Assembly: GCA_035291545.1 (NCBI GenBank) | Contig: DATDRW010000060.1 | Span: 1 to 19,935 of the forward strand | DNA length: 19,935 nucleotides | Reading direction: 5' to 3' | DNA from: UBA11373 sp035291545 | GTDB taxonomy: Bacteria > Actinomycetota > Acidimicrobiia > Spongiisociales > UBA11373 | In this document: piece after piece, positions 19,053 through 19,935 of the stretch | Position numbering within the stretch: position 1 is the stretch's first letter | Layout: each line of letters begins with the position of its first letter | Notes under the pieces: generated by a model | Told to the model about the DNA's origin: nothing | Database searches by the model: none | The model's input: only the letters and a program-made list of their open reading frames with translations | Translations under genes and position numbers: made by a program

Positions 19053-19935
19053 TTGCTCGAAGAGACCATTGGGGCCAATCTCGAGCGGACGGTGCGACGC
19101 TTCGGCGACCGCGAGGCGCTGGTGGTGCGGCATCAGGCGCGGCGTTACACCTATGCCGGATTCAACGAGGCGGTCGACCTCCTGGCACGCGGGCTGCTGC
19201 GGCGGGGCATCGAAGTCGGTGATCGGATCGGCATCTGGTCGCCCAACTGCGCCGAATGGGTGCTGCTCCAGTACGCCACCGCCAAGGTGGGCGCCATCCT
19301 CGTCACCATCAACCCGGCCTACCGAACCTCCGAGGTCGAGTACGCCCTCGCCCAGTCGGAGTGCCGCCTCCTGGTCGCCGCCCCGAACTTCAAGACCTCC
19401 GACTACCGCGGCATGGTCGGTGAGGTGGCGCCCCGGCTCACGGGACTGGAGGAGACGGTCTTCCTCGACTCGCCGCAGTGGGGCGGGCTCTCCGAACCGG
19501 GTCCTGTCACGACCGCCGACCTGGCTGTCCGCCGGCGTCGCCTCGACCCGCGTCAACCGATCAACATCCAGTACACCTCGGGAACGACCGGGTTCCCCAA
19601 GGGTGCCACCCTCAGCCACGCCAACATCCTCAACAACGGGTTCTTCGTCGGGGAGTTGTGCCGCTACACCGAAGCGGACCGGGTGTGCATTCCCGTGCCC
19701 TTCTACCACTGCTTCGGCATGGTCCTGGGAAATCTGGCGTGCACCACTCACGGGGCGACGATGGTCGTGCCGGGACCGGCCTTCGAAGCCGACGCGGTCC
19801 TCCGAGCGGTCGAGGAGGAGCGCTGCACCAGCCTGTACGGCGTTCCCACCATGTTCATCGCAGAACTGGAGGCGCTCGACGCCGCCGCCGCCGACCTGCG
19901 GAGCCTTCGCACCGGGATCATGGCTGGCGCACCCT
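19053..19935 (+). CDS. Acyl-CoA synthetase (AMP-binding), C-terminus cut by window edge
   Basis: The first 294 codons of an ANL-superfamily enzyme are visible. Such enzymes activate a carboxylic acid with ATP to an acyl-adenylate and then an acyl-CoA. The N-terminal ETIGANLERTVRRFGDREAL is typical of medium/long-chain FadD-type synthetases. Further on are WSPNCAEWVLLQYATAKVGA, INPAYR, the ATP-binding motif YTSGTTGFPKGATLSH (residues 174-189 counted from TTG), PFYHCFGMVLGN, and YGVPTMFIAELE. The C-terminal catalytic lysine is beyond the window. No ATG or GTG is available in frame after the stop at 18978. TTG at 19053 is the first usual start codon, but relatives have similar residues upstream (here SIDRGPTDRP), so the true start is uncertain. 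Confidence 0.9.
   Translation, partial: MLEETIGANLERTVRRFGDREALVVRHQARRYTYAGFNEAVDLLARGLLRRGIEVGDRIGIWSPNCAEWVLLQYATAKVGAILVTINPAYRTSEVEYALAQSECRLLVAAPNFKTSDYRGMVGEVAPRLTGLEETVFLDSPQWGGLSEPGPVTTADLAVRRRRLDPRQPINIQYTSGTTGFPKGATLSHANILNNGFFVGELCRYTEADRVCIPVPFYHCFGMVLGNLACTTHGATMVVPGPAFEADAVLRAVEEERCTSLYGVPTMFIAELEALDAAAADLRSLRTGIMAGAP

Noticed and set aside
1..19935. An insertion sequence, prophage, integrase or toxin-antitoxin pair.
   Set aside because: No transposase, integrase, phage or toxin motif was seen in any frame, and base composition looks even across the window apart from the short T-rich stretch at 280-350.

Overview
The window is GC-rich, densely packed bacterial DNA. It carries a mycothiol glycosyltransferase gene (mshA) directly followed by a YbjN-type gene, as in mycobacteria, and a gene resembling the c-di-GMP-binding anti-sigma factor RsiG. 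Together with several apparently leaderless genes, this points to an actinomycetote, probably a deep-branching or uncultured lineage of the Acidimicrobiia kind. That placement is inference; no rRNA gene is present.

Layout. (1) 1-4253, minus strand: envelope and exported proteins. These are a cut-off lipoprotein, a membrane-anchored SGNH hydrolase with an unusual N-terminal half, a small membrane protein overlapping a secreted protein with a C-terminal anchor, a 58-aa zinc-ribbon protein, a lipoprotein cytochrome c, and an Rrf2 regulator with three cysteines. (2) 4475-5629, plus strand: a lipoprotein built of three copies of one domain. (3) 5642-10930: aromatic amino acid and acyl-CoA catabolism. 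hpd and an HMG-CoA-lyase-like gene run leftward. A conserved gene of unknown function, fumarylacetoacetase and a double-hotdog MaoC hydratase run rightward. (4) 10927-11910: a MoaD-type ubiquitin-like domain fused to a multi-pass membrane domain. (5) 12062-13144, minus strand: a HisC-type aminotransferase. (6) 13356-18506, plus strand: an M23 peptidase, then a five-gene run (RsiG-like, asparaginase II, FemAB/GNAT-like, mshA, YbjN) in which each gene overlaps the next by 4 bp. (7) 18507-19052: a 546-bp non-coding stretch with near-DnaA boxes and inverted repeats. (8) 19053 to the end: the N-terminal part of an acyl-CoA synthetase.

How the genes fit together. HPPD makes homogentisate and FAH cleaves fumarylacetoacetate to fumarate and acetoacetate. 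HMG-CoA lyase, if active, also yields acetoacetate. The steps between HPPD and FAH (homogentisate dioxygenase, maleylacetoacetate isomerase) have no recognisable gene here. The unknown protein co-translated with fah is the natural place to look. The operon ending in mshA joins a possible c-di-GMP-responsive regulator to low-molecular-weight thiol synthesis.

The most unusual observations are these. Short tandem arrays with a strict 7-bp period but different unit sequences sit in most of the longer gene gaps, and one has been read into the 3' end of fah. A MoaD domain with its Gly-Gly kept is followed by a membrane domain. An HMG-CoA-lyase homologue has serine in place of the catalytic cysteine and no ordinary start codon. 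An RsiG-like protein heads the mshA operon. A TACCCT box lies 6-9 bp before several start codons, suggesting leaderless transcription.
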